A DNA stretch of 64,000 nt from Symbiodinium natans (GCA_905221605.1 CAJNDS010002827.1:149235-213234), one strand, 5' to 3'. Positions 1 through 9,750 are shown, numbered from the stretch's first letter. The notes: a model not told the origin generated them from the letters alone. Made by a program: numbers and translations.

Positions 1-1182
1 GGTCCATATAAGTGTTCAAAGGATGCTCACCAGCAGAAGCCACGACACGCTGTTATTGGTGTGTATCAATTTCCAATGTTGGATCCCAATGTGGGTCGCC
101 CTCTGGAAAAGGAGGAAGATGCGGATGAGGTGGAAGATCAGGTGGCAGATGAAGGTGCTGGTGTCGGAGAATGGTTAGGCGATGCAGTCGCTAATTTTGA
201 GGAGGAAGATTCTGCGCCGGTGGAACCTGCGCCAGTTCTGGAGGCAGAGGTGTTGAAAATCCAAGCTTCTGAAAAATCCTGGAAGGAACTGAAGGACCAT
301 TTGACCCAACCTGTCCGTATGATCAACTTCGTTATGGTGGAGCCGATTGTGGATAAACAGCAAACAACTGTTTTGTCGGCAGTTCAAAGAATGATGGTGC
401 GCTTGCAGAGACATGGGTATCCGGTGTTGAGAATCCACTCAGATCGAGCGGGGGAGTTTGTCAATGCACGCTTCCGGTCCTTTTGTGAAACTCGTCTGAT
501 ATATAGGACCACTGGTGATCCTGGAGTCCCGCAAACCAATGGGCGTGCTGAAGCATGTGTGGGTTTATTCAAACGTGGTGTCAGGTCGCTCTTAAAGGAG
601 GCGCGACTCGGGCCGGCGCACTGGGCACTGGCTGCTCGCCATTGGTCAATGTTACGGTGGCAGAAAGCTGAAAGGGAGTTGGGGTTGAAACCGAAAGCAT
701 TGCTTCCCTTTGGTGCTCAAATTCAAGTCAAACGTCGTCCGTGGGAGTTGCTGGGTCCAGATGGAACAAAGAAAGGTCGGCAATGGGTCGATCGTACGCA
801 GCCCGCGCTTCTTTTGGGTCCATGCGATGACCTACCTGGTGGTTATTGGGTGGAAGCTCAAGGGACTGCAAAAGATCCGGATGAACTGGTGTTATTTCCC
901 TGCACTACGATTTTTTCCAATATAAAGGAACCGCCTGAATTGGAGCTGGAAGGGGTGGTAGAAGAACAGGAGCCTTCTCCTCCAGAGCATCGTCTCAAAG
1001 GGAAAAAACCGGCGCTTCGGTTCGCTGATGAGGAAGGTCCTCCTTTACCTCCGCCTCGCGATCCTCCAGTTCGCCATCGGTTAAAGGAAAAAAGCCCGGC
1101 CTCTTCACTGCGTGGTCATGTGGGCTCCTTGCGCTTGCTTCGCAAGCGGGGGGAGTCCGCCCTTAGAAATTTTCGAGGATGA
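1..1182 (+). CDS. copia integrase, C-terminal part of the catalytic core and C-terminal region
   Basis: The frame is open from base 1; the GTG at 61 is not a meaningful start. The second and third catalytic positions of the DDE core are visible: HSDRAGEFVN (Asp) near residues 121-130 counted from 61, and QTNGRAEACVGLFKRGVRSL (Glu) about 35 residues later, the usual spacing. A proline- and charge-rich tail (PPLPPPRDPPVRHR) follows. The first catalytic Asp is not clear: an acidic 60-residue insert lies where the N-terminal core should be, so the domain may be partly degenerate. The ORF ends at 1182. The neighbouring frame (1112-2068) continues the polyprotein after a shift near 1170. Confidence 0.75.
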   Translation, partial: GPYKCSKDAHQQKPRHAVIGVYQFPMLDPNVGRPLEKEEDADEVEDQVADEGAGVGEWLGDAVANFEEEDSAPVEPAPVLEAEVLKIQASEKSWKELKDHLTQPVRMINFVMVEPIVDKQQTTVLSAVQRMMVRLQRHGYPVLRIHSDRAGEFVNARFRSFCETRLIYRTTGDPGVPQTNGRAEACVGLFKRGVRSLLKEARLGPAHWALAARHWSMLRWQKAERELGLKPKALLPFGAQIQVKRRPWELLGPDGTKKGRQWVDRTQPALLLGPCDDLPGGYWVEAQGTAKDPDELVLFPCTTIFSNIKEPPELELEGVVEEQEPSPPEHRLKGKKPALRFADEEGPPLPPPRDPPVRHRLKEKSPASSLRGHVGSLRLLRKRGESALRNFRG

Positions 1183-2068
1183 CATGCAGGGTCTGGGGGA
1201 GCTGGAAGAAAATGCAGATGTTGAGGACAATGTTCCTGGTGATGAGTATTGGCCGACTTGCTGCTCTCCTCATGAAAATGCTTATTTGGTCTGCAAAAGT
1301 GAGACTGCCGAGGATGGAACACAGTTGGAGAAAGAAGAGCAAAAAGCCAAGTCAATGTATGAAAGGTCTATGTATGATTACGTGGACTGTGAGGAGCTTT
1401 TGGAAGGGATTGTATACCCAAAGAGGGTGAATCGAAGAGGTGGTATCAACAATTGGTGCACAAGTACGCGAGCTCTGGTGTTGGGCCACTATACTCATGG
1501 CGGAGTGTGTGGTATTACAAAAGAGACCCATCGAAGGCCATGGCTATGTCGTTATTTGGCATCATTCGTGAGGCACCACAATCCTGAAGCCAAATTTTCT
1601 GCTCTTCAGATCTCGTGCAATGCTCCGGTGTCATTGCATAGGGATAGTCACAATGAAAAACATTGCTGCAATTATGTGTGTGGTTTTGGTGACTATAAAG
1701 ATGGTCAGCTGTGGGTTGAGGATGAAAAGGTTTTGGAGGAAGGAGCTGAAGTGGTGGAACAATCCTATGGGAAGAAAGTCTTACCTGGAAAATTGGTGGA
1801 TATCCACTGGAACTTCATGTCGTTCTTTCCGAGAAAACTGCATGGTCCTATGCCTTGGAAAGGGAACAGGGTATTCTTGACAGGGTACACACCTGTTTTT
1901 ATGGAGCGTTTGAGCTACAAGGATAGGTGCTATCTTCTTCCGGAACCACAAGCTGAAGAAGGTGAAAAAAGGAAATGGTTAAAAATGACGCTGAAAGAAA
2001 CCTCGCTGGACGACCTTGCAGAGGAAGTCGACTACGCTGTGTTCGAAGCGCATCTCAATGGGCTCTAG
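1112..2068 (+). CDS. TET/JBP-like 2OG-Fe(II) dioxygenase domain inside the copia polyprotein
   Basis: About 318 residues. After an acidic N-terminus there is a conserved block (LGHYTHGGVCGITKE, then a helix ending in RYLASFVRHHNPEAKFSALQ), followed by SLHRDSHNEKHCCNYV. This supplies the HxD iron ligands (His176, Asp178) and the following Asn181, as in TET proteins (HRDxHN). Then come a Gly-x-Leu-Trp strand, GKLVDIHWNFMSFFPRKLHG with the distal His244, and Arg253 in WKGNRVFLTGY, the usual 2-oxoglutarate-binding Arg. All expected DSBH ligands are present. Known TET/JBP enzymes oxidise 5-methylcytosine or thymine in DNA; activity here is inferred. The same module recurs in tyrosine-recombinase elements at 47523-49451 and 42716-43277. 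Confidence 0.7.
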   Translation: MVMWAPCACFASGGSPPLEIFEDDMQGLGELEENADVEDNVPGDEYWPTCCSPHENAYLVCKSETAEDGTQLEKEEQKAKSMYERSMYDYVDCEELLEGIVYPKRVNRRGGINNWCTSTRALVLGHYTHGGVCGITKETHRRPWLCRYLASFVRHHNPEAKFSALQISCNAPVSLHRDSHNEKHCCNYVCGFGDYKDGQLWVEDEKVLEEGAEVVEQSYGKKVLPGKLVDIHWNFMSFFPRKLHGPMPWKGNRVFLTGYTPVFMERLSYKDRCYLLPEPQAEEGEKRKWLKMTLKETSLDDLAEEVDYAVFEAHLNGL

Positions 2069-2466
2069 AGGAGCATTTGAGTATTCGACGCCTAATTGCT
2101 GAACAGGAATGTTGCATTTTGGACGAGTTCCATGGATCGGCCAATGAGTCGAATGAGGAAAAAGGATCAGAGACTAGAGAATGGCTGGTTAAAGCAAAAA
2201 GGGCTGAGGAACAGCTCTCGTTGTTTTTGGTCAAAGCAGCTCAAGTTCAGCAAATGGTACAAGAAAATACTGCGCTTGAGGCAGCAGAGGAGGTTGAGTT
2301 CCTGCAAACAAAAACAATCCCTACACAAGAAGCCATGCAAGAGCTGGAAAAGTGGAGGGAATCATTGTCGGACGAGGTGACGTCTTTGGTGAAAGAGTTG
2401 GAGGTGGTGGAACCAACACTCAAGAAAAGCTGGACAAATTGGCGGAAGAGCCTAATGCACCGGTGA
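1975..2466 (+). CDS. charged coiled-coil linker of the copia polyprotein
   Basis: Heptad-like, Glu/Lys/Gln-rich segment (LVKAKRAEEQLSLFLVKAAQ, then VQQMVQENTALEAAEEVEF) joining the oxygenase frame to the RT frame. It overlaps both neighbours (1975-2068 and 2352-2466). No catalytic motif is seen. It probably represents the polyprotein segment before RT, displaced into a third frame. The nominal start is only an open-frame boundary. Confidence 0.45.
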   Translation: MVKNDAERNLAGRPCRGSRLRCVRSASQWALEEHLSIRRLIAEQECCILDEFHGSANESNEEKGSETREWLVKAKRAEEQLSLFLVKAAQVQQMVQENTALEAAEEVEFLQTKTIPTQEAMQELEKWRESLSDEVTSLVKELEVVEPTLKKSWTNWRKSLMHR

Positions 2467-4526
2467 TTGAGTACGTTCCCAGTCTGGTGGTGTTTACCCG
2501 GAAGCAAGGGACAGGGAGGAGACGTGCCCGTATCTGTGCATGTGGAAACTTTATTTCGTCAACGGCAGCTACAGAATACGAAGGGCCGAGGTCCCTCAGT
2601 CGTCACTCGCTGTACGCTCCAGGTTTAGATTCAACTACATTCAGGTGTCAGGTGAGGCACGCAGCATATATGGTGTGGATCATCGCTGGCTTAGACATTT
2701 CCAAAGCTTTTCTGACGGCGCCGATGAATAGGGCGCAAAGAGAAGGGCGTCTGGTGGTGGCGCAGCCCCCAAGGGCGGCGGTGAAATTGGGTCTTTGCAC
2801 AAAAGAGGAGCGGTGGATTGTGAGGAAGGCCTTGTACGGTTTGGCTGAAAGTCCTGCAGCATGGGTGGAGTGGCGAGACCAACGTCTTCAAGGCATGTCT
2901 TGGGTGTCAAAGGATGGACAAGCAATGAGCTTTCAGTGGTCCAATGCAGACCCAAGTCTGTTCCTTATTATGGCACAAGAGAAGCCGGAAGGTGCAAGCA
3001 AGTTGGTAGGGACAATGGGTCTTTACGTGGATGACTTTTTGATGGCTGGGACTATGACAGTGCTCCGGGAAGCCTTGGAACAGATCAGGAAGGAGTGGAA
3101 AACTTCTGAACCCGAGTTCTGTGGTCCAGGCTGTGGTGATGGATTCCTGAAGTTTTTGGGTGTCCAAATCTGGTATCGAAATGGCAGCTTCTTTCTCAAC
3201 CAGGAGGACTTCGTGAGAGATTTGCTGAACCGAAGAGGGTATCAGATTGATGAAACTGGAAAAGGTAGTAACCTGCCAATGGTGAAAGAAACTCCAGGTG
3301 AAGAAGAGGAGGTGGATATTCCTTCCTTGCGAGCGGCTCAAGGTGCCGTAGGGGAGTTCCTCTGGGTGGCAATCAAAACTCGACCTGATTTGGCTTTCTG
3401 CACAAGCCAGTTGTCTTTGTGGACATCCCGAAGGCCGCGATTTGTGGTTAAAAAGGCTGAGGAGGTATTTCGATACCTTGCTGCAACTCCAACGTTAGGC
3501 CTGACGTTTGGAGCAATCGCAACATGCGAAAAAGAAAGGAATGAGGTGTTGCGTTATGGGCGAGGCGTCAAGGTGGTGGAGTCCTACGCGGATGCCAGCT
3601 TTGCAGCAGGTGAAAACGAAAAGAGCCACTCAGGAGCGGTGGTGGTTTGGGGTGATTGTCCAGTGATGTGGGCAACACAGAGACAATCAACCGTGGCGTT
3701 AAGTACTGCTGAAGCTGAATTACATGCGTCCATAGAGGGAGCAACGATGATTCAGTCGTGCACCCCTATAATTGCCGCTTTGGTTGGAACAGGTGAAGAA
3801 TCGCTGCAAAAAGTGCTGTATACAGATTCGGTTTCGACGTGCTCAATCATTCAATATCCTGCTGGAAGCTGGAGGACAAGACACCTGAGAATTCGAGCAG
3901 CCGGTGTCAGGTCTCTGGTGGACCGTGGTTACATGGTGATAGCGCATCTTCGCGGTGAGTATATGATTGCTGATCTGTTGACAAAATTGATGAGTGGACA
4001 GGTTTATGCAAAGCAAAAGGCACTTTGGGGTCTCCAACTGTTGGTGCAAGGAACTGACTTGAAAAGGGCCTCTCTTGCAATGGCGGTCATGATGGTGGCT
4101 GCATCCTTGCAAGGGATGGCAACTGGTGGAGAAGAAGTGTCAACTGCTGGTTTCTTTTGCTCAGAAGAAGGGGTGTGCAAGGTCGCCAACACATCTACGG
4201 TTATGGTTCTGGCTCAAAGTATTGAAATGGTTATCAACAATTCAGACCTTGTTGCGTATTTGGTGGCAGCAATTATACTCTGGGAATTGGCATGGTGCCT
4301 CTTTCGGCGGCTGTATAAATGGCTGTGGATCAAGAAAGTGGTGGTTATTCCTGCGAGTGCCACTTTGTATACAACAGTGGGTGGGAACTGTATGCACGCA
4401 AGCAGTGACTGTGATGTTCTGCGATATTCACAGCCCAGGGCTAAGACGCTTTGTAAGCATTGCCTCAAGGATGGCTGGGTGGTGAATGCTGAGTTCCTTG
4501 GTGAGGAACGGGCCGCTGGAACGTAA
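2352..4526 (+). CDS. copia reverse transcriptase - RNase H with C-terminal membrane segment
   Basis: 724 residues, with a GTG at the nominal start, so it is continued from upstream frames. RT signatures are intact: AGLDISKAFLTAPMN (first catalytic Asp), KALYGLAESPAAWVEW, and LYVDDFLMAG (YVDD). RNase H follows with SYADASFAAGENEKSHSGA (Asp), STVALSTAEAELHASIEG (Glu), VLYTDSVSTCS (Asp) and GEYMIADLLTKLM (Asp). After the usual end of the polyprotein about 160 residues continue, with a hydrophobic span (LVAYLVAAIILWELAWCLF), a basic stretch and a Cys/His-rich end (GGNCMHASSDCDVL, CKHCLKDGW). This tail is unusual for copia and is discussed as a finding. The gene is uninterrupted, so the element may be fairly young. 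Confidence 0.88.
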   Translation: MEGIIVGRGDVFGERVGGGGTNTQEKLDKLAEEPNAPVIEYVPSLVVFTRKQGTGRRRARICACGNFISSTAATEYEGPRSLSRHSLYAPGLDSTTFRCQVRHAAYMVWIIAGLDISKAFLTAPMNRAQREGRLVVAQPPRAAVKLGLCTKEERWIVRKALYGLAESPAAWVEWRDQRLQGMSWVSKDGQAMSFQWSNADPSLFLIMAQEKPEGASKLVGTMGLYVDDFLMAGTMTVLREALEQIRKEWKTSEPEFCGPGCGDGFLKFLGVQIWYRNGSFFLNQEDFVRDLLNRRGYQIDETGKGSNLPMVKETPGEEEEVDIPSLRAAQGAVGEFLWVAIKTRPDLAFCTSQLSLWTSRRPRFVVKKAEEVFRYLAATPTLGLTFGAIATCEKERNEVLRYGRGVKVVESYADASFAAGENEKSHSGAVVVWGDCPVMWATQRQSTVALSTAEAELHASIEGATMIQSCTPIIAALVGTGEESLQKVLYTDSVSTCSIIQYPAGSWRTRHLRIRAAGVRSLVDRGYMVIAHLRGEYMIADLLTKLMSGQVYAKQKALWGLQLLVQGTDLKRASLAMAVMMVAASLQGMATGGEEVSTAGFFCSEEGVCKVANTSTVMVLAQSIEMVINNSDLVAYLVAAIILWELAWCLFRRLYKWLWIKKVVVIPASATLYTTVGGNCMHASSDCDVLRYSQPRAKTLCKHCLKDGWVVNAEFLGEERAAGT

Positions 4527-4913
4527 ACTTTTTCAAGTGCGAGGTGAAGAAATCCTCAATGGTAAGGGATTCGGCCAATGAGCTGAAGGTTCGTCCTGGA
4601 TGACGTAAAACCATAATGTGCATTTCAAGCAGCTGGCTGCTGCCTAAATGGCGGTTTTTGGCCAAAGGTCTGCACCTCCAATGTGTGTCCTAGGACATCC
4701 TAGGACAGGGGGAGTGCGGAGCTGCAGTTGGTATTGTAGAAAGGAGTTGGTATTGAAAGTTGAAGGGTCAATGCACCCGCTAATCTTTTGGCTCAAGAAC
4801 TTGGGCATGCGCCCTGAAGAAAGAAGTGTGTGTTGGTTTGGTGCTGGTTGGTCCAGGGGATCAAGGGCTTCTGTTGGGGTTGACTGTTTTGTTCCCTGTC
4901 CCCCTTCGGTTGC
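4527..4913. other. 3' non-coding end of the copia element and junction to telomere-like DNA
   Basis: No convincing gene. A short palindromic doublet of CCTAGGAC lies near 4690-4705. This should contain the 3' LTR of the copia element, but without the 5' copy its limits cannot be set. A small plus-strand ORF at 4648-4941 has no recognisable content. Confidence 0.4.
4777..4797 (+). other. degenerate DinoSL-like sequence
   Basis: The 3' 12 nt (TTTTGGCTCAAG, 4786-4797) match the dinoflagellate spliced leader exactly, and CCG at 4777-4779 matches its 5' end; 15 of 21 positions agree. Relic leaders at the 5' ends of re-integrated cDNAs are known in dinoflagellates. Whether this is one, or chance, cannot be decided from one short match. 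Confidence 0.35.
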
Positions 4914-5335
4914 CCCCCGTACCCTAAACCCTAAACCCTGAAGACCCCTAAACGCTAAACACCACAAACACCTAAACCATAAACCCCAAAAACCTGTACA
5001 CCCGAAGCCCTCAAAAAAGGCCCTAGACCCTAAACCGTCAAAACAGCCCTAAATCCCGAAAACCCTAGCCCCGCACGCTGAAACCCCCAAATCCTGAACC
5101 CTCAGATACCCGAAGCTTAAACGTCACTCTCAACCTGAAACCTCAACAAAACCAACAGCCCTAATCCCTAAAGAGCAAGCCCCCTAAACCCTACCACCCC
5201 AAAACCCTAAAGCGAGAATCCGTGCACGCGAACAACCTCTAAACTCGAAACCCCGAAAACCCGAAACCCTAAAAACCAGCAAGCCCTAACCCTAAACCCA
5301 ACATAGCCCTAAACCCTAAACCTCAATAGATCTGT
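4914..5335. repeat. interstitial telomere-like repeat array, degenerate CCCTAAA
   Basis: Dozens of CCCTAAA and one-off variants (CCCTAAAC, CCGAAACC, CCCCAAAA) run irregularly. CCCTAAA/TTTAGGG is the Arabidopsis-type telomere repeat, also used by dinoflagellates. Degeneracy and internal position argue for an ancient interstitial array, not a live telomere. It begins abruptly after the copia element. Confidence 0.85.
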
Positions 5336-5640
5336 TTTTTTCAAGCCGTGCAAGCTTGCTTCGAAAGCACACATGAATCTTTGTCGAACCCATCATCCGA
5401 GCTTTGTGTTTGCAGGGGGGGGGGACACTGCGCTCCCTCCCAAGCCTCCCGATTGTTCAGCCGTGCAAGCTTGTTTCAGGGATAATTTTTTCCCATCATG
5501 CGAGCGTTATGTTTGCAAATGGGGCGCGCCCCAACCCCGCCGCACTTGTTCTTTCTTCGATCCCATCATGCGTGTGTTGTGTTTGCAAATGGGGAGGCTT
5601 CACCTCCCCCAACCCCCTCCTCTTTTCAAGGCGCGATACA
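5336..5640 (+). repeat. three short dispersed repeats with a conserved GTTTGCAAATGGGG core and hairpin
   Basis: Three units, near 5395-5425, 5498-5545 and 5566-5620, share CCCATCATGCG, then TGTTTGCAAATGGGG, then a self-complementary G-run/C-run (GGGGCGCGCCCC; GGGGAGGCTTCACCTCCCC), then CCAACCCC. GCCGTGCAAGCTTG also occurs twice, near 5345 and 5461. A fourth unit lies at 62975-63020. The hairpin is conserved as a pairing even though its sequence changes between units. Confidence 0.6.
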
Positions 5641-6015
5641 CCCCGATCCCTTTCAGAGAGGTCCCTATGCCTAAAAGCCCCAAGCCCCTAAGCCCTAAAA
5701 AACCCTAAGCCCGAAACCCGAAAACCCTAAAACCTAAACCCTAAAATACCCGAAACGCAACGCCCAAAGCCTAAACCCCAAAAAGCCGTAAACCCTCCCC
5801 TAAGCCTAAAAACCCTTGCCCTAAACCGCAAAAACCCTAAACCCTAAAAACCCCTAAAGTCTGAACCCAACAACCCTATACCCTGAAAAACCTTAAACCC
5901 CAAACCCTAAAAGCCCCTAAACCCTGAACCCTTGACCCTAATCCCTAAAAGCCCCTAATCCCGAAACGCTAAACCCCAAAATCCCGGAAAACCCCACAAA
6001 ACTCCTAAACCCTCG
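5641..6015. repeat. second block of degenerate CCCTAAA telomere-like repeats
   Basis: Same composition and orientation as 4914-5335, interrupted by the hairpin repeats. It ends near ACTCCTAAACCCTCGAAACG at 6015. Confidence 0.85.
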
Positions 6016-9000
6016 AAACGCATGGGAGAGAAGTAGCCTTCGGATTTTTTGGCAGGAGTTCAGGGTGTTTTCGACTCACGTTTCTGGCGAGGGTCAATCA
6101 CGTGTTCGACTCAGGTCCGTCTGGTTTTTCGACGGCTGCCATAATAAAAGCCCCTTAAAAGAAACCCCCAAGAAAGATAGAATGCTTCTTGGATGATTTG
6201 GTCCTTGGCAGTCAATGGTCAATAATTCATGGTTATAGACGGTTATCTGTTAAATCCCCCGTTTCGTTCTCACTCTTTACTATTGTATTCACGGATTCAC
6301 TTCACATGTTGCGTTCATTTGTATTCCAATATAAAAAGAGTGTTCTCTTCACACCTTTCATCATATAATCATTCCGGTGAATCTGATGATCATCCAAAAG
6401 GCACAGCCCACGTGCACACTTCCCACAAGTCCACAAAGACTATTCACACTACGGGTAGTCTAGTCACGCTCCTTGGCATGCTCGCAGGATTCCAGCGTCC
6501 CGCTTAGGAGTACCTGCAGGTGTTTTGCGCTGCAAAAAAGCATGGGAAACCGCGGCCGCCACCTGAACAGGATCCTCTGTTTGGTCACGTGCATCTATGC
6601 GAGCACCTTTTCCGAGGCAAGTTCGAACACACTCAAGGAGTATCTCTGGACTGGCAAATGATTTTAACAGGTCTTGGGAGATCGTTGCAAAGACTTGTCG
6701 CCTGTGCGCTCGCGGATGTCTTTGATTGTCGTCCCGGCCTGCACATCAATACAGGCTGAGAAGAAGACGGCAGCAGGGCGAGCTGCGCCTTTCCAATGAC
6801 TCTGCCAATGACGGACTTCGGGAGTTGGAGAATCTCGATCTTCTCAGGCCTGGCCAACACCTAGAAGCCTAGAACCCTAGAGTCCTAGAGGTTGACGCGC
6901 GGTGATACACGATGATACACGGCTAGCCATGCCCCAAAGCAAATGACACGGCAGTTGCACAGCCTAATGATGCAGATCCTGAATCCTGCACATCTTGCCT
7001 CATAAAGCCACGAGCCCGATTCGCCATATCCTGGTCAGCAGGCAGATACGTGAACGCAGTGGAATATGGGCAACTAGCACGCACACACACACACACACAC
7101 ACTATCAAAGCACGGAAAGCCTGAGTGCATCTGCAGGTGAACTGCAGGAGGCATGAGGCGCATTTGTCGGCTTGGTTTTGGTGCGGTACACTTGGGGCCT
7201 TCATCACGATGTCACGGCTTCACAGATTGCATCTTCTGCGAAATAGCACTGCTGCACTTGTGCACTGCTGCTTGCTGATAGCAAAAAAGGTGTAAAAATC
7301 ACTCAGCTTCTCGATTCAGTTCTCTTTTCAGAGAAAACAGTGGCGAAGAACCTCACAAAAACGCTCTCTGCTTCGGCCGTCCTTCTCTAAGGAGAGCGAA
7401 AGAGCGAAAGAGCGAAAGTTTCAGTCGCCGGGGTTTTCCATCCACTTTCCACACGTTTACACATCTCACAGCTACATAAGAGCAACATGAAAAGCTACAT
7501 AACTTGCATGAAAATCTCAAGACCAAAAACCTGTGTATCCGCCTGGTCCTCGTGCTCTTCTTCCTGGACTCTTGAAGCTGCTGTAGGCTATATAGGCAAT
7601 GATATGTGTGCCACCTGGTGCACTTCCGGCAGCTCTTTGGCACGAGACCCTGTCCAGGCAAATGCAGGCTCTACTGCAACAGTTCTATTTCTTCTGATCG
7701 TTGCCATGTTTTGAAACAAAGCCAGGAGCCAATGCCTGATAGCTCTTCGCCAGCAAGAGGTGAAGCACTCCGCCTCCCACCACAGTCAAGCTCCCTCTCA
7801 ATGGCCATGCGATGCTTCGGCGCATCACTCGCTGCTGGGCTCAGCGCCTGCGTGCACCAGCCACGGCAGCTGCTGCTGCTGCGGCCCGCAAAGCAGCTTG
7901 GGCACGTGCCTGGAAAAGCACAGAAGCACAATCAGAGGACCGAAAGCAACAACGATCGCATTCGCGCACTTTTCGCTTCAATCTGCTTTTCGCTCTCTCT
8001 CAAAGTATCGCAAGCAAGCTGCTGCAGTTTCTGAATCATCGAGAGCACCGCTGGGGCTCCTCCGATGCCAGCACTCCGAAGCACAAAATGATATGCTATC
8101 ACGACATACTGCCGCTGAACTCATATCCAGCGCCCGAGGAAACGCCTTGCTGTGTTCTTGCTAGTGTCTTGTGCTTCCTCGTTTTGCTTTATGTTTATTC
8201 GGCGTGTTCAGCGCTGACAGATGTGGTAGGCAGATATGGACAGTGCCATCAGCATCAACATTTTTCGCACATGTGATGTTCAAGCATCAAGGGGTAGAAG
8301 TGCTGATTAGGATCCCTTTCACCTCATCCGCTGAGGGTGGTGCGAGAACAAAAATCTGAACAAAGGCGGATTTTGTCGTTTTCGTCTACTATCTCTCCGC
8401 ATATTCCATGCCCCTTCACAATGAAATGTGGTCACAGTCACACATGAAGCCCTTGAACATCCCAGCAGCTATTCACGTGTGCAACAAGCCAACTGTTTCC
8501 ACAAGAACCTTCTGAGTCCTTCTTCTCACTTTCTTGTCCTTGTCCTGCAGCGACATATGAGACAGGCAGGAAGAATTTGGTGGCGATGCACGTGGGATGG
8601 TACAAGATACATTCAATGAGCACATCACTTCAGGCAGTAATACAGTATTCTCCAGCAGCACATCAAATCCAGCTCATTCTCTGCCCTCTCAAGAACATTC
8701 GCAAGCTCAATCAACAGGCTCAATGCAAAAAGCTTAGGTATGGAGTTCAGTCCCACATGTGACATTCACATCTTGTTCTGCCTTCTTCCTCCTCTTCTTC
8801 TTGTCGCCACTGCTGCTACTTCGCCTCTCACCTTGAAAGAACATGGCAATGCAATCTGTCATGCCTAACAAAACCCATCCCTGGCTTCCTAAGCCTCAAC
8901 AAAGAAGTGGAGAGTGTCCCCTCGAGCCGTCCACCGACAGGCCATGCTCTCCAAAGCCAGAGCTAACATGTTCCAAAGATCACTTGCAAGTGCCGCACCT

Positions 9001-9131
9001 ACACGGAACCAGGCACTCGTTCGGAACTGCCCCCCCTACTTCTGAGGGCGACGAGAAACCATGCTACAGATGAGAGCCTGCAAGAACAAATGGTGCTAGC
9101 AAGCCACAGCTGTAAGAGCTGTTTCGTCCGA
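6016..9131. other. non-coding stretch without recognisable gene
   Basis: Only short ORFs without family motifs are present on either strand, up to 154 codons near 7812-8276 (+). A (CA)n microsatellite lies at 7082-7102. The composition is balanced, unlike the adjoining telomeric repeats. It could hold introns, UTRs or small exons of a host gene, but I cannot support any exon here. Confidence 0.5.
7082..7102. repeat. (CA)n microsatellite
   Basis: An uninterrupted CA run of about ten units, preceded by a GCACG interruption. Confidence 0.95.
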
Positions 9132-9750
9132 TCAAGTTCCATTGGGGCCGTTGCTGCTTGAGCTGCTGCCGCGCTCGCGTTTCTTTTTCTTCCTGTCGCA
9201 TGCAGCGAATATGTTGGCCGCGATGCAACTGTTGCCCAGAGACCGGTGATACTGAGCGACGGGCTTGTCTTTGTCCTTCTTCTTGTCTTTCTTTTCCTGC
9301 TCTAGAAAGCCATGCCCGGGTGATCCCGGGTGGACAGTACCGCTTGTCGCTTTGCACATCATTGGATGCTGCACGGGCCATGTGATGTGATGCCCGGCCT
9401 TTGGATGTGACATGCCGTATGGTCCTGAAGATCGGATAAGCTCAGCTGCAACTTGTTCAAGGAGCTGTGGCCCATTGTGACCCATGAGACTGTCCTGGAT
9501 AGCCGGGGGGCATGGGATACCCTGGAGGCGGAGGCATCATGCCAGGGGGCATACCAGGTGGCATTCCGTGCGGCATGCCTGGCAGGCCATCGTGCAAACC
9601 CGCATGCCACCCCAAAGCGGCTGTAAGTGGCGTTGAACGAAGAGAGCCTGGGTAGCCCATGCCAGGATACCCAGGGGGCATCATGCCATGGTACTGAGGC
9701 CCGGCCATGCCTGGTGGTGGCCTTGAGGGCAACAGCGCACAAAGCCACAA
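9132..9750 (-). CDS. candidate host exons: Pro/Gly/Met-rich segment followed by Lys-rich segment
   Basis: In one minus frame (9750-9457) the product is rich in PGM/PPG tripeptides (LPGMPHGMPPGMPPGMMP, PPPPGYPMPPGYPGQSHG). The next minus frame (9485-9132) continues with an ordinary segment, then basic stretches (EQEKKDKKKDKDK and DRKKKKRERGSSSSSNGPNG). Such Met/Pro/Gly low-complexity regions with a Lys/Ser tail are common in RNA-binding and splicing proteins. The frames overlap between 9457 and 9485, so an intron or frameshift would be needed to join them. No domain is recognised and the upstream exons are not found. Confidence 0.35.

Larger units (their letters stand above)
1..4526 (+). mobile_element. 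Ty1/copia-like retrotransposon carrying a TET/JBP-like oxygenase; 5' part cut by the window edge
   Basis: The order integrase, oxygenase-like domain, coiled linker, reverse transcriptase, RNase H is on the plus strand. Integrase upstream of RT is the Ty1/copia order. Gag, protease and the 5' LTR lie outside the window. The coding sequence occupies successive frames with overlaps at 1112-1182, 1975-2068 and 2352-2466, so it is either frameshifted by decay or expressed through several frameshifts. RT and RNase H motifs are intact. I could not identify a 3' LTR, because its 5' partner is not in the window. Class assignment is firm; boundaries are not. Confidence 0.85.

Noticed and set aside
1-4526. 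5' and 3' LTRs of the first copia element
   Set aside because: The 5' end is outside the window, so no pair can be compared; no terminal TG...CA pair could be defended.
7812-8276. Plus ORF with Ala run, possible gene
   Set aside because: Three overlapping plus frames of similar length with low complexity and no conserved motif; not supported.
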